Shown: positions 33,370 through 42,253, counted from the first letter of the stretch. The stretch is DNA of 64,000 nucleotides from Candidatus Nitrososphaera evergladensis SR1 (GCF_000730285.1 NZ_CP007174.1:1860001-1924000), one strand, 5' to 3'. Notes: a model not told the origin generated them from the sequence alone. Numbers and translations are program-made.

Positions 33370-34467
33370 TTATAATTTATGATGATCATTATTTTGCTTC
33401 AGCAGTATTGCCGCAAGCATCTTTTTGGTCGGGTTTTCCATCGAAGCAAGGGCGCGCTCTGCTCTTTTCTTTTGCGCCTTGCGGAATTTCTCGCCTGCAA
33501 GCATCCTGCTGGCAAGCTTTGCAAGCGCACCGGGGTTTCGGGTCCTTGCCACCAAGCCTGACCTTACAAGATAGTCCTCTACGTGGTACCTGACTGGCGC
33601 TATGGATATCGTCGGGACACCCAAGAGCGCGGCTTCGGCGCTCATGGTCCCGCCGGCTCCTATGAACAAGTCTGTAGACTTTATTAGCGAGACGCCGTCA
33701 ACTACGCTTTCGATTATCCTTGCGCTGTTTCCGTACCTTGCCTTTGCCTCTTCTATCTGGTCGCTGTACCTGCACAGCATCACAATGTCTGCGCGTTGTG
33801 CCAGCTCGTCTACAACAGCATCCACAAGGGCCGTGCTTGCCAGCTTTTTATCGGCAATGTATGACGCCTTGCTCTCCTCAAGCCTGATGAGCACCACCGT
33901 CTTGTTCCCTTCTTTTTTGTCAGGCTCGACCATGTGCGCAGAACTGCTACTGTCATCATTATCATCTTTGAGCCAGGCCGCCGGGTCCAGAGCATGGTAG
34001 CGCGAAATGTCTTTCCTTGAAATGCCAAAGCCGGTCCACGACGAGTACGGTATCACCCACGGACACAAGAGCCTGCTCATGAGAGGCACGGTCAGCTTTG
34101 CCACCGCCTCCGCGTGCGGCGAATCGTTAAAGCCAATATGCCGGACGCCAAGGCCGAACGCGACCCTTGCGCCTTCGGGTGACGAAAACGTGACTGCGGC
34201 ATCGGGCGCAAACCCGCTGATGACGTCTGCAAGTGCGCGCATGCGCTCCGCGCTTGCCGCCAGCTTGCCGTACCTTTCGGGCCCGCCGTGCCTTCCAACC
34301 AGTTTCAGGTCCAATCCCTTTATCCTTGCAAGCTCGACTGCCTCACGGTAGTCGCGTGACGTGCAAAGGACTTCGTGCCCTTTTTCTTGCAGGGACTTTA
34401 CTGCGTCTTTGAAGAACATCACCTGCTTTGGAGTCAGGACATCAAACCAGATCCTCAAGCGCTGCAA
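33370..34467 (-). CDS. DUF354-family protein (glycosyltransferase/epimerase fold)
   Basis: 365 residues. The start RLRIWFDVLTPKQVMFFKDA and the following GHEVLCTSRDYREAVELARI are typical of the archaeal DUF354 family, which has the GT-B/UDP-GlcNAc-2-epimerase-like double Rossmann fold; DLFIGAGGTMSAEAALLGVP is the donor-side motif of such enzymes. An internal Asp/Ser-rich insertion (about 165-190) is odd. With the neighbouring dehydrogenase, acetyltransferase and nucleotide-sugar-dehydrogenase-like genes it supports a glycan-building region. Confidence 0.82.
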   Translation of the reverse strand: MQRLRIWFDVLTPKQVMFFKDAVKSLQEKGHEVLCTSRDYREAVELARIKGLDLKLVGRHGGPERYGKLAASAERMRALADVISGFAPDAAVTFSSPEGARVAFGLGVRHIGFNDSPHAEAVAKLTVPLMSRLLCPWVIPYSSWTGFGISRKDISRYHALDPAAWLKDDNDDSSSSAHMVEPDKKEGNKTVVLIRLEESKASYIADKKLASTALVDAVVDELAQRADIVMLCRYSDQIEEAKARYGNSARIIESVVDGVSLIKSTDLFIGAGGTMSAEAALLGVPTISIAPVRYHVEDYLVRSGLVARTRNPGALAKLASRMLAGEKFRKAQKKRAERALASMENPTKKMLAAILLKQNNDHHKL

Positions 34468-34506
34468 GTTGCAGCCTGTGCCGGTGAAAAACCTTTTCTT
34501 TAACTG

Positions 34507-35727
34507 ATGGCAACGCGTATATGGCGCGTTGCTCGGGGGAGCTCAGTCTATAGCTTGAGTGCGGGATCGGTGTTGCCGACGGTGGCCGTGTACGGCCTTA
34601 GTACAGAGGGGTACAGGATAGCCTCTGCCATGGCGATAAAAGGCGCCAAGGTCTCGCTGATTGATGAGTCGCTTCGCAACGCCATATCGCTCAAGGCAGA
34701 CATTGCCCGCACGTACCCAAACGTCAGCTCGCTTGTCGAAGACGAGCCGCTCCTTGGGCTTGAGCCGATGGACGTGGCGATAGGAAACGCGTCGTACCTG
34801 TTCTTTGCGCCCCGGGTACGCAAGATAGGCACAGACGTCAAGGCCGACGTGGCGACAAAATTCAAAGACGCAGTCAAGGCGCTCAAGAAAGGCTCGTCAG
34901 TGGTCTACATGCTGCCGTCCGGGATCGGGGGCAACAACGAAAACATTGCGCTCATAGAGCACGTGACGGGGATGGCCGCCGACCAGGACGTTTCGTACTA
35001 TTACATGCCTTCAAGCCCCATTGCATCCGGCGCTGAGGTGCTGGTTGGCTCTGCCAAGTCAAAGCAGGACAACAACCTCGCCAAGATGCTGTACGACACG
35101 GACGGCAAAAAGAAGGTAAGTTTTGTCGACATTTACTCTGCAGAACTCTCTCACATCATACGCGCGCTTTCACACTATTCCGGCATGGCAAGCATCCTTG
35201 AAGTGTGCAAAAAGGCCACGGACGGCAGCCTGCCCGCCAACGAATTGATGCACGGCACGTTTTCAGACCTGTACATCGACGACGTGACTTCCGGCCTGTA
35301 CGACCTGCGCATCATCGGCTCATCGCTTGACGGCGCCGGCCCGCTCATGTACCTTGTCAATGGCAGCATCCGCGGGATAGAAGGCTACACAAAGCACCTG
35401 ATAGACCAGGTGCGTGGCACCCTGAAAAAGCGCGACTTGAAGGCAAGCAGGACCAAGGTCGCAATAGCCTGGACTCTTGACCCGCACGAGATGAGGGGCG
35501 ACAAAATAGACCTGCTGTCGTCACTTGAAACCAAGGTGCGCGACTACATCGGAGACGTGGAGCGCCACCAGGGGCCCACGTTTGACCTCTACCACACAGA
35601 CAAGACCACGGTCGTCATCACGTGCTCCAAGGCCGACTTTGACAAGGTCGTTTCAAAGAACCGTCAGAGCGACGACTTTATCGTGATAAAGGCAAACCCG
35701 CTCTGCGAGACCCTGACGCAGGAATAA
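34507..35727 (+). CDS. Nucleotide-sugar dehydrogenase-like Rossmann protein
   Basis: 406 residues from the ATG at 34507. The Rossmann motif is VAVYGLSTEGYRIASAMAIK, and AELSHIIRALSHYSGMASIL resembles the central helix of UDP-glucose/GDP-mannose dehydrogenases, but the catalytic Cys region is not evident. It may act on a different substrate or be regulatory. A TTG at 34555 (leaving MSAGSVLPTVAVYGL) could be the real start, since a TATA-like GTATATGG lies at 34517-34524. It is divergent from the DUF354 gene. Confidence 0.6.
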   Translation: MATRIWRVARGSSVYSLSAGSVLPTVAVYGLSTEGYRIASAMAIKGAKVSLIDESLRNAISLKADIARTYPNVSSLVEDEPLLGLEPMDVAIGNASYLFFAPRVRKIGTDVKADVATKFKDAVKALKKGSSVVYMLPSGIGGNNENIALIEHVTGMAADQDVSYYYMPSSPIASGAEVLVGSAKSKQDNNLAKMLYDTDGKKKVSFVDIYSAELSHIIRALSHYSGMASILEVCKKATDGSLPANELMHGTFSDLYIDDVTSGLYDLRIIGSSLDGAGPLMYLVNGSIRGIEGYTKHLIDQVRGTLKKRDLKASRTKVAIAWTLDPHEMRGDKIDLLSSLETKVRDYIGDVERHQGPTFDLYHTDKTTVVITCSKADFDKVVSKNRQSDDFIVIKANPLCETLTQE

Positions 35728-35774
35728 ATACTTCGGCTTGTATCGCGAAAAATGGGGAAAAGAGGGAAAGAGAA

Positions 35775-36137
35775 ATGAGCAAGGCCAAGGCAGTAATCGT
35801 CATTTCGACGTTTTCAACAGAAGAGTCGGCCGCCGAGATCGGAAAAAAGCTGGTCGAAAAGGGCCTGTGCGCCTGCGTCAACTTTGCCAAGATCCGCTCC
35901 ATCTACTCCTGGAAGGGCAAGTTGGAAGACCAGCCCGAGTACATCGCCTTTTTCAAGGTCGCCAAGGGTTCCGCAAAGGCGCTCAAGCAAGAGCTTGCCC
36001 GGGTGCACCCGTACGACGTGCCAGAGATAGTGGAGATAAAGATGAGCGACGTGTCCAAGCCGTACCTCTCATGGCTTGCCGATGCAGGGTCAGCGCATCG
36101 CGTAGCGAAGAAGCGCAACCATTCCGCCAAGCAATGA
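35775..36137 (+). CDS. cutA: CutA-type divalent-cation tolerance protein
   Basis: 120 residues. IVISTFSTEESAAEIGKKLV, CACVNFAKIRSIYSWKGKLE and HPYDVPEIVEIKMSD are the family motifs of CutA1, a trimeric ferredoxin-like-fold protein that binds Cu(II). The biological role is uncertain. The C-terminal basic tail (HRVAKKRNHSAKQ) overlaps the pelota gene on the other strand by 48 nt, an unusually long antisense overlap. Confidence 0.9.
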   Translation: MSKAKAVIVISTFSTEESAAEIGKKLVEKGLCACVNFAKIRSIYSWKGKLEDQPEYIAFFKVAKGSAKALKQELARVHPYDVPEIVEIKMSDVSKPYLSWLADAGSAHRVAKKRNHSAKQ

Positions 36138-37148
36138 GACGCGCAGGCCAATGTCCGTTGACGAGTCGACCGCGTACGTCCTTGCGCCATAGCTTTCAAC
36201 AGAGTTGAGCAGTTTTACCACCGCATCCTCCTCCGCAGTCTTGAAGACCGAGTCTGAAAATATGATGGCCTCTATCGCCTTGATGTTTGCGGCTTCTGTG
36301 ATGTCCTTGAGGCCGACTGCATACTTGTTTTCGCCCCTGTTGACCATGAGCATCACTTGGTCAAGCATTGCCGACACGGTGGCAAGCTTGCTTGCGCTCA
36401 TGGCGTCCTTCATGGCCGGCGACCGCAAAAACACGAAAACGCCGTCCTCGCCGGCAACGTCGACGCCGTCTACCACCTGCGCGCGCTCTTTTGGCAGGCC
36501 GTTTCTGTCAAGGGCGTTGTAAAAGCGCCTGCGGGTCTCGCCGGGCCCAAAGACGATTATCCTGTCGCCTTCTGAAAGAACGGAACCGACAGTCTTGGCG
36601 GTATCTGCAAAAAACGAGTCGAGGCTTGGATTTTTTGTCGGGTAGCGCTTGCCCTGCTGGCCAGAATAGATGTTTGGTATTATCTTCACATGCGTTCCCG
36701 TGACCTTTGCGACTGCCGCCTCCTGCGTGTCGATTGCCACCAGTATAAACGACGAGCCGTCGCCCGACCTCTTTAGCAGTTTCAGCTCCACGTCCTGCCA
36801 CTTGCGGCCCTTGTCTATGGTCAAAATGTCGCCGGCCTGCACCGAAAGCGCGTGGTGCACCCCCTTTGATACGAGCTCGTTGCTGGTGTGAGTTATCGTG
36901 CCAGAGATGCGCAGCCGGTCCACCGACGCGTCCAGCTCTATTCTGTCGACCCGTATCGTTAGCCGAACCTTGATGCGCTCGCCCCTGTCTGGCCTGCCAT
37001 AGTCGCTTTCCTGCTTGACGACCCGCGTCGTGTCTGCAATTGCATAGTCGCCGGGCGCAATCACGCGCCTGAGCGTAAAGAGGTCGTCAGCGTCCTCCGG
37101 GATGACTAGGAGCGCGTTTGCAGAATGGTCGCTCTGCTTTACAATCAT
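36090..37148 (-). CDS. pelA: Pelota (Dom34) ribosome rescue factor
   Basis: 352 residues. The N-terminal Sm-like domain (LFTLRRVIAPGDYAIADTTR), RGERIKVRLTIRVDRIELD, and the eRF1-like domains 2 and 3 (VDGVDVAGEDGVFVFLRSPA, GLKDITEAANIKAIEAIIFS) are present. It has no GGQ motif, as expected for pelota rather than aRF1. It releases stalled ribosomes with aEF1A/ABCE1. Its start overlaps the stop of the next-upstream gene by 4 nt (ATGA). Confidence 0.95.
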   Translation of the reverse strand: MIVKQSDHSANALLVIPEDADDLFTLRRVIAPGDYAIADTTRVVKQESDYGRPDRGERIKVRLTIRVDRIELDASVDRLRISGTITHTSNELVSKGVHHALSVQAGDILTIDKGRKWQDVELKLLKRSGDGSSFILVAIDTQEAAVAKVTGTHVKIIPNIYSGQQGKRYPTKNPSLDSFFADTAKTVGSVLSEGDRIIVFGPGETRRRFYNALDRNGLPKERAQVVDGVDVAGEDGVFVFLRSPAMKDAMSASKLATVSAMLDQVMLMVNRGENKYAVGLKDITEAANIKAIEAIIFSDSVFKTAEEDAVVKLLNSVESYGARTYAVDSSTDIGLRVSLLGGMVALLRYAMR

Positions 37149-37531
37149 GCTGGCGGCGCAGTAGTATTTTCCTGTCCTTCTTCTTCTGTTGTTGTCGCTG
37201 CTGTTGCGGCAGCGGTAGTTGTTTTATCGCCACTTGGAGCCTGCGCGTGGATGTACTGGTCAACCCATTCCTGCGTAAGGACGCCTGCTTCAACCAGGTT
37301 GACTAGCGCGTTTGGCGATGCGTTGCCCTGCACCTTGCCCGTGCGCCTGCGCGTCTGCCTCCACTTTAGCTGTGTGTTGCCTGACTTTGACGAATATATG
37401 ATGCCGAGGATCTCTTTTGCGTTGACAAAGGTCATCTCGCGGATCTTTTTCAGCGTGACCTTGTCGGCCGCCTCGATGTATATTGCGCCGGGTCCCTCCT
37501 CGCGTTCTGGGAATACTTCAAAGTCGCGCAT
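37145..37531 (-). CDS. Hypothetical protein with Thr/Ala-rich tail, coupled to pelota
   Basis: About 128 residues from the ATG at 37531 (MRDFEVFPEREEG); a longer frame starts at 37621 but a TATA-like element (reverse CATAATAAGTACC, near 37556-37568) favours the shorter. The core (DKVTLKKIREMTFVNAKEIL) and the low-complexity Thr/Ala/Glu tail give no family. Four-nt overlap with pelota suggests a ribosome-related role, but nothing in the sequence proves it. Confidence 0.65.
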   Translation of the reverse strand: MRDFEVFPEREEGPGAIYIEAADKVTLKKIREMTFVNAKEILGIIYSSKSGNTQLKWRQTRRRTGKVQGNASPNALVNLVEAGVLTQEWVDQYIHAQAPSGDKTTTAAATAATTTEEEGQENTTAPPA

Positions 37532-37802
37532 ATAGCTTTCTGGTATGAACGATCGGCAGGTACTTATTATGATGAATTTCCGGAAACTCTCTAGAGAACA
37601 CGTAGTTTCTATCTGGACCAATGCAATTATGAAATCTATCTAGTCATTTATCAAGCTTGTGAGAAATTTTAAGGTGGATGGGCAGCAGGCTCCTTACTCA
37701 AGATCCTCCTCACTTTTTATAGTAAAATCAGTAGGGCTAGTCCTGTCACTGCCTGCGTCTGTCCATCCGCACAATTGTTGTAACAGAGGGCATAAAAACG
37801 AT

Positions 37803-38267
37803 CTAGGAAGAAGAACAGCAGCGGCCCCTTGGTATGTTGTGGCCGTGGGGGCACTTTCTGGGGTGCTTCAAAAGCGTGCACAGGGCGTCGGTAAAGATGT
37901 TCTTCATGTGATGTTCTATCCCGCAGACCATCTCTTCGTCTATCTCTATTTTCAGTGCGTCCTTCATGAGGACTTCAAGCAGGCGCGTGTTGCGTATCAT
38001 CTGCTTGCCGATCCTGTCGCCTTCGCTTGTCAATTCGACGCTGCCCTTGGTGTAGTGCACGAGGTCTAGGTCATTGAGCTTGCGCAGCATCTGGACCACA
38101 GAAGGCTGGGTGACGTTGAGCAGTTTTGCAATAGAACTTACCTTGACTTCCTCGCCCTTTTCCCTGATGTACCATATTGCTTTCAGGTACATCTCGACGT
38201 GCTCTGACTCGGCAGTGCCGATAAAGAGCTCTTCGTCGTCGGATTTGCGCGACTTTAGGGACTCCAC
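37803..38267 (-). CDS. DtxR/MntR-family metal-dependent regulator, second copy
   Basis: 154 residues. HTH (IWYIREKGEEVKVSSIAKLL, VTQPSVVQMLRKL), then the metal/dimer part (MVCGIEHHMKNIFTDALCTL) and a Cys/His tail CPHGHNIPRGRCC, as in iron-type DtxR/SirR. It is distant from the MntR-like protein at 21.4 kb. Regulates metal homeostasis in general; targets unknown. Confidence 0.83.
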   Translation of the reverse strand: MESLKSRKSDDEELFIGTAESEHVEMYLKAIWYIREKGEEVKVSSIAKLLNVTQPSVVQMLRKLNDLDLVHYTKGSVELTSEGDRIGKQMIRNTRLLEVLMKDALKIEIDEEMVCGIEHHMKNIFTDALCTLLKHPRKCPHGHNIPRGRCCSSS

Positions 38268-38302
38268 GGGTGCGGCTAGCTTGGCTCAAGATGACTATTA
38301 AC

Positions 38303-39094
38303 TTATCTGTTACTGTTAGCTTTTTTCTGCTGCGCCTTGGCGTCGGCCCACAGGTAGTGGAAGTAGTCCTTGGCAAAGCCCGCAAGCGCCGCGTGGTCAG
38401 CCCATATCGCTATCGGGTCTATCATGCCGTTTTCTATCATGCCTTCGCCAAGCAGTATCATGACGTGCTTGCCGTCGCCGATAACCCCTCCGCCAAACAT
38501 GCCGTTCTTTAGCTTTACCTCTGCCACCCTTGACAGCGCCCTTACAATGTCGGCGCTCGTGTCTTCAGACGCAAGCACGTTTATCTTTACGCCCCGCTCG
38601 TAAAGCGTGCGGAGCACCGGCTGCATGGGCTTGGCGACGTCCTGCGCGACGCTTGGCAGCGCCACGAGCAACTCCTGCTGGCAGTTTTCCACTATCTCGC
38701 TTACCTTGGCAGCGATGTTGTATACGCCCCTTACGACCCAGATCTCGGGCTTCTCCTTGATGCCGCTTTTCGTGTAGATGGGCATCAGTTCGTTTACAAT
38801 AGCTGCCTGACTCTCGCGAAAACTGTTCTCGCTCCTCATCCTCATGGCCTCAAGGGCTGTGGATGGCGACTTGGGGAAGAACTTTTGCGGACGCGAGCTG
38901 TCTGATTCGAGCCAGCCCTTGTCTTCAAGGCTGTTCAATACCTCGTAGATCTTGGAATATGGGACTCCTGACTTTTTGCTGATGTCGGCCGCAGTCATGG
39001 CGCCGGCTTCAAGCAGCGAAGTGTAGACGCGTATTTCGTAGCCGGTCATGCCAAGGTCCTCCATCGCTTTCCGCGACCTGTCGGAAATGCTCAA
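38303..39094 (-). CDS. TrmB-family transcriptional regulator
   Basis: 263 residues. The winged HTH (YEIRVYTSLLEAGAMTAADI, VPYSKIYEVLNSLEDKGWLE) and a C-terminal sensor-like domain (LLVALPSVAQDVAKPMQPV, LKNGMFGGGVIGDGKHVMIL) match TrmB-like regulators, sugar sensors in Thermococcales but widely varied in Thaumarchaeota. It is divergent from the tetraether synthase, with 166 bp between the starts, so control of tetraether formation is plausible. The start is ATG 39094; TATA-like AAATATATAAC (reverse, 39119-39129). Confidence 0.88.
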   Translation of the reverse strand: MSISDRSRKAMEDLGMTGYEIRVYTSLLEAGAMTAADISKKSGVPYSKIYEVLNSLEDKGWLESDSSRPQKFFPKSPSTALEAMRMRSENSFRESQAAIVNELMPIYTKSGIKEKPEIWVVRGVYNIAAKVSEIVENCQQELLVALPSVAQDVAKPMQPVLRTLYERGVKINVLASEDTSADIVRALSRVAEVKLKNGMFGGGVIGDGKHVMILLGEGMIENGMIDPIAIWADHAALAGFAKDYFHYLWADAKAQQKKANSNR

Positions 39095-39260
39095 ATCCAG
39101 ATCGCTTTATTACGCCGTTATATATTTACGTTCCAGCAGCGGCAACAATCGTTGAGATTGGCAGGCAAAAACGGCGATTTTGGCTATACACCATTCACCT
39201 TAGTAATCAGCACGTTATCTTTATATATTAAATCTGGAGCTTTTCCGCTAAGAAAGTAGT
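39095..39260. promoter_or_regulatory. Divergent promoter region between trmB-like and tes-like genes
   Basis: Two TATA-like elements face apart: AAATATATAAC for the TrmB gene (39119-39129, reverse) and TTTATATATTAAA for the synthase gene (39220-39232). The 7-mer ATCTGGA occurs just downstream of each TATA box on the coding strand (39232-39238; reverse complement at 39096-39102). CAATC-N5-GATTG (39146-39160) is an inverted repeat in between. Regulation of both genes by the TrmB-like protein is inferred. Confidence 0.5.
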
Positions 39261-40964
39261 ATGGAGCTAATTCACATTAGCAATATGTCCAGCAAGAATG
39301 TTGCTGCGAGAAAAACGATCAGGTTTACACAGAGCATCTGCCCGGACTGCAATATGATTCTGGACGCAGAAGTCTTTGAAAGGGAAGGCAAGGTTTTCAT
39401 GAGCAAGACCTGCCCAACGCACGGCGAAACGGAGGAACTGTACTTTGGCTCTTATGAAATGTACAAGAAGTTCAGCACCTACTGGATGGACGGCAAGGGT
39501 GCACACGCTCCTAACGTCATGATTGACAAATGCGCTTGCCCGAACAACTGCGGCCTTTGCACAAACCACCTTTCACACTCTGGCCTTTCCAACATGATAA
39601 TCACCAACAGGTGCGACCTGACATGCTGGTACTGCTTCTTTTACGTCAAAAAGGGCCTCGAAGGAGCCTACCTCTATGAGCCAAACCACGAGCAGGTGAG
39701 GGCCATGATGAAGACGCTCAAGGCTGAAAAGCCAATCGCAGGCAACTCTATCCAGATCACAGGCGGAGAGCCGATGCTCCGTGACGATATCACTGAACTT
39801 ATCAAGATAATGAAGGAAGAGGGCGTCGACCACGTGCAACTCAACACCAACGGCATCAAGCTGGCCATGTCTCCAGAGACGATGCGCCAGGTGAGAAACT
39901 CGGGTGTGAGCAACCTATACCTCTCGTTCGACGGCGTGACGCCGAGGACCAACCCCAAGAACCACTGGGAGATCCCCTACACTCTGGAATCCGCACGCAA
40001 GTGCGGCATGACAGTCGTATTCGTTCCTACAGTGATAAAGTCGATCAACGACCACGAGCTGGGCGGAATCATCCGCTACGCGCAAAAGCACATGGATGTC
40101 GTGCACGCAGTGAACTTCCAGCCGGTGTCGCTGACAGGCAGGATGGGCAAGAAAGAGCGCGAGAAATACCGCATCACGATTCCTGACTGCATTGAAAGGA
40201 TCGAGGAGCAGACAAACGGCGAGATAAGCAAGGACGCATGGTTCCCTGTCCCGTCGTGCATGCCAATGACAAACATCATCGAGGCGTTCAGCAAGAAGCC
40301 CAAGTACGAACTGTCGATACACTTTGCATGCGGAGCAGGCACCTATGTCTTTGAAGACACACAGACAAGGAAGCTTACGCCACTGACCGCGTTTGTCGAC
40401 ATCAAGGGCGTCCTCGAATACTTTGAAGAAAAGGCCGACGAGATCAGGTCCGGCGCAAACCGCTACTGGACAATGCTCGAAGTCGTCCGCAAGCTCAAGA
40501 CGTTCGTCGACAAGGACAAGCAGCCGCACGGCCTCGACCTGGCCAAGATGTTCTCCAGCATACTGCTAAAGCGCAACTTTGACTCGGTCGGCAACTGGCA
40601 CGTAAGGTCGCTCTTCCTTGGCATGATGCACTTCCAGGACAAGTACAACGAGGACCTTGAAAGGCTCCAGAGGTGCGACATACACTACCTGACACCCGAC
40701 CTGAGAATCATCCCATTCTGCGCCTTTAACGTCATCCCAGAATGGTACAGGGACAGAATACAGAAGAAATACTCCATCCCTGTGGAAGAATGGGAGCAGG
40801 CGCACGGCCAGACGCTCGAAGCAGGCCTTTACCGCGGACTGATGAGGCGCGGCAAGCCAGAGGCACAGATGGGCTGCGCCCTCTCTGAGATGCACAGGGA
40901 AGCTGCGATGGCAAACGACGACCACAAGGGCGTCGAGCTGCGCAACAACATGGCCGGCGCGTAA
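39261..40964 (+). CDS. tes: Tetraether lipid synthase (Tes/MJ0619-like radical SAM)
   Basis: 567 residues. The radical SAM motif is C-x3-C-x2-C in NRCDLTCWYCFFYV (near residue 118), preceded by additional Cys sets (CACPNNCGLC, near 91-100) and ICPDCNMIL at the start, and followed by QITGGEPMLR. This matches MJ0619-type Tes, which joins two archaeol chains into tetraether lipid (GDGT), the core lipid of these archaea. ATG 39261 sits about 30 nt behind a strong TATA-like element. A T-rich tract follows the stop. Divergent from a TrmB-like regulator. Confidence 0.88.
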   Translation: MELIHISNMSSKNVAARKTIRFTQSICPDCNMILDAEVFEREGKVFMSKTCPTHGETEELYFGSYEMYKKFSTYWMDGKGAHAPNVMIDKCACPNNCGLCTNHLSHSGLSNMIITNRCDLTCWYCFFYVKKGLEGAYLYEPNHEQVRAMMKTLKAEKPIAGNSIQITGGEPMLRDDITELIKIMKEEGVDHVQLNTNGIKLAMSPETMRQVRNSGVSNLYLSFDGVTPRTNPKNHWEIPYTLESARKCGMTVVFVPTVIKSINDHELGGIIRYAQKHMDVVHAVNFQPVSLTGRMGKKEREKYRITIPDCIERIEEQTNGEISKDAWFPVPSCMPMTNIIEAFSKKPKYELSIHFACGAGTYVFEDTQTRKLTPLTAFVDIKGVLEYFEEKADEIRSGANRYWTMLEVVRKLKTFVDKDKQPHGLDLAKMFSSILLKRNFDSVGNWHVRSLFLGMMHFQDKYNEDLERLQRCDIHYLTPDLRIIPFCAFNVIPEWYRDRIQKKYSIPVEEWEQAHGQTLEAGLYRGLMRRGKPEAQMGCALSEMHREAAMANDDHKGVELRNNMAGA

Positions 40965-40967
40965 GCG

Positions 40968-41008
40968 CACCTTTCTCTTCTTTTCTCTCTTTTTACTTTC
41001 TTTCTATC
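40968..41008 (+). terminator. Poly-pyrimidine terminator after the tes gene
   Basis: CT/T-rich run of about 40 nt directly after the stop, with T4-T5 stretches and no hairpin; typical archaeal termination zone. On the opposite strand the next gene ends here. Confidence 0.5.
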
Positions 41009-41011
41009 TAT

Positions 41012-41524
41012 CTAATCTTTAAAACAACTATTGCTGCAGTCTACAAGCGCCAGCGCACGCGAGCCTTTTTCCGTGATTGCATACATCGTGCAAGTGCCTG
41101 CAGTCGCGACAGCCTGTACAAGTCCAAATTCAAGCATTCTTTCGACATGCCTGTCTACCGCCTTCCAGTCAATTCCTGACTCGTTTGCAAGCTGGAGCTT
41201 GTTCTTTGGCACTGCCGCAAGGAGCGCAAGCAACCTGGCCCTGGTCGGCCCGCCCTTCATCCTGACAAGCAACTCGTACACGCCGCAGCACAGTCCGCAT
41301 TCGGTCCACTTTTGGCGCACCTGCCCGCGCCACGAATCCCGTCCAAACGAGAGCGACGACATTTCCACGCCAAACTTGCGGTTCTGCAGGTATGGCATCT
41401 GCCCAAGTGACTTGTCGCCACCGCCTGCGGAGGTGCGATAGTCAACAAACGCAGCATGGGTGAGAGTGAGGGCGGTAAAAAGAACTATGGTGACGCTTGC
41501 GGCCTTTGCGATGTTTGTAGACAT
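41012..41524 (-). CDS. Winged-helix protein with N-terminal transmembrane segment
   Basis: 170 residues. The N-terminus (AKAASVTIVLFTALTLTHAA) is a signal-anchor, and the C-terminal half is a winged HTH (GPTRARLLALLAAVPKNKLQ, GIDWKAVDRHVERMLEFGLV). The ATG at 41524 is backed by TATA-like TTTTATTC (reverse, 41556-41566). Two Cys pairs (CGLCC, CSNSC) are present. It might be a membrane-tethered DNA-binding protein; the orientation of the HTH is not certain. Confidence 0.7.
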   Translation of the reverse strand: MSTNIAKAASVTIVLFTALTLTHAAFVDYRTSAGGGDKSLGQMPYLQNRKFGVEMSSLSFGRDSWRGQVRQKWTECGLCCGVYELLVRMKGGPTRARLLALLAAVPKNKLQLANESGIDWKAVDRHVERMLEFGLVQAVATAGTCTMYAITEKGSRALALVDCSNSCFKD

Positions 41525-41978
41525 CTCTCTGCTAGCGCCTGATGATCTATGTATGTCGTTCTGAGAATAAAAGGATTGGCGGGTGGCAAAACCGTGCGAA
41601 CCGTGTTTTGCGAGAATGTTACTCGCACCTCCGACTCTTTCTAGTCTTGAGCGACGCTAACATGGGTAATATTCCTATATCTTTGTTATATGCTTATGTC
41701 CGAACGGCTGAAAGAAAAGTATTTTCAAGCGTAAAAATAGCTATTGTTTCTACTAGTATTTTCGTATAGGCAGTATATATATATATACGGCCAGGTTCGG
41801 CATAGACAGGAAAAGGCAAGCAGGGGCACGAGCAAATTCGCTAGTTTAAATTTTGAACATAAATAGACAGAATTATGAAATTACTCAAAGATCGATAGCT
41901 GTTATAAGATAAAAAATACAATTAGAGAGCCAACTTCCAGAGAATTAAAATAAATCTGCGCATCAACAAAAACTCGTC
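41525..41978. other. AT-rich intergenic stretch without a convincing gene
   Basis: A 454-bp gap. It contains a (TA)n run (TATATATATATATA around 41773-41787), an AT-rich 3' half and one reading frame (41542-41769, 75 codons) with unusual composition and no promoter or homology I can see. A small RNA cannot be excluded, but I see no structure for one. Confidence 0.4.
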
Positions 41979-42194
41979 ATGCATGACCACAGGACACGTG
42001 ACCGTCTCTATGCGTATCTCTGGTCGTTTGGCGTCAATGTATCTGCAATCCGACATTCTGACCCTTCGGATGAGGATCTTTCTGATTTTGTAGACCGGTT
42101 AGCACTTCTTATGAAAAAGTATCGAGTACAGGTAGTTCCAAGTTTGGTACTCTTGTCCTCCTCGCCTCTGATGAATGAATGTGCAGTTATCTGA
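41979..42194 (+). CDS. Possible small hypothetical protein
   Basis: 71 codons from an ATG at 41979 (MHDHRTRDRLYAYLWSFGVN), with a mild amphipathic pattern and no recognisable family. It stands in an AT-rich region and has AT-rich sequence upstream (about 41950). Could be real or chance. Confidence 0.3.
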   Translation: MHDHRTRDRLYAYLWSFGVNVSAIRHSDPSDEDLSDFVDRLALLMKKYRVQVVPSLVLLSSSPLMNECAVI

Positions 42195-42253
42195 TCCCGC
42201 TAGCTCTTTTGCAGAAATAAAAAAATAATCTGACGTATTGTGGACGCATATAT

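Noticed and set aside
39915-40529. 204-codon reverse frame in the tetraether synthase gene
   Set aside because: Antisense shadow; Tes is clearly on the + strand.
41542-41769. 75-codon frame in the AT-rich gap
   Set aside because: Odd composition, no promoter spacing, no family; likely chance.
41773-41787. (TA)n run as a strong promoter
   Set aside because: No convincing gene follows at a suitable distance; simple AT-rich sequence explains it.
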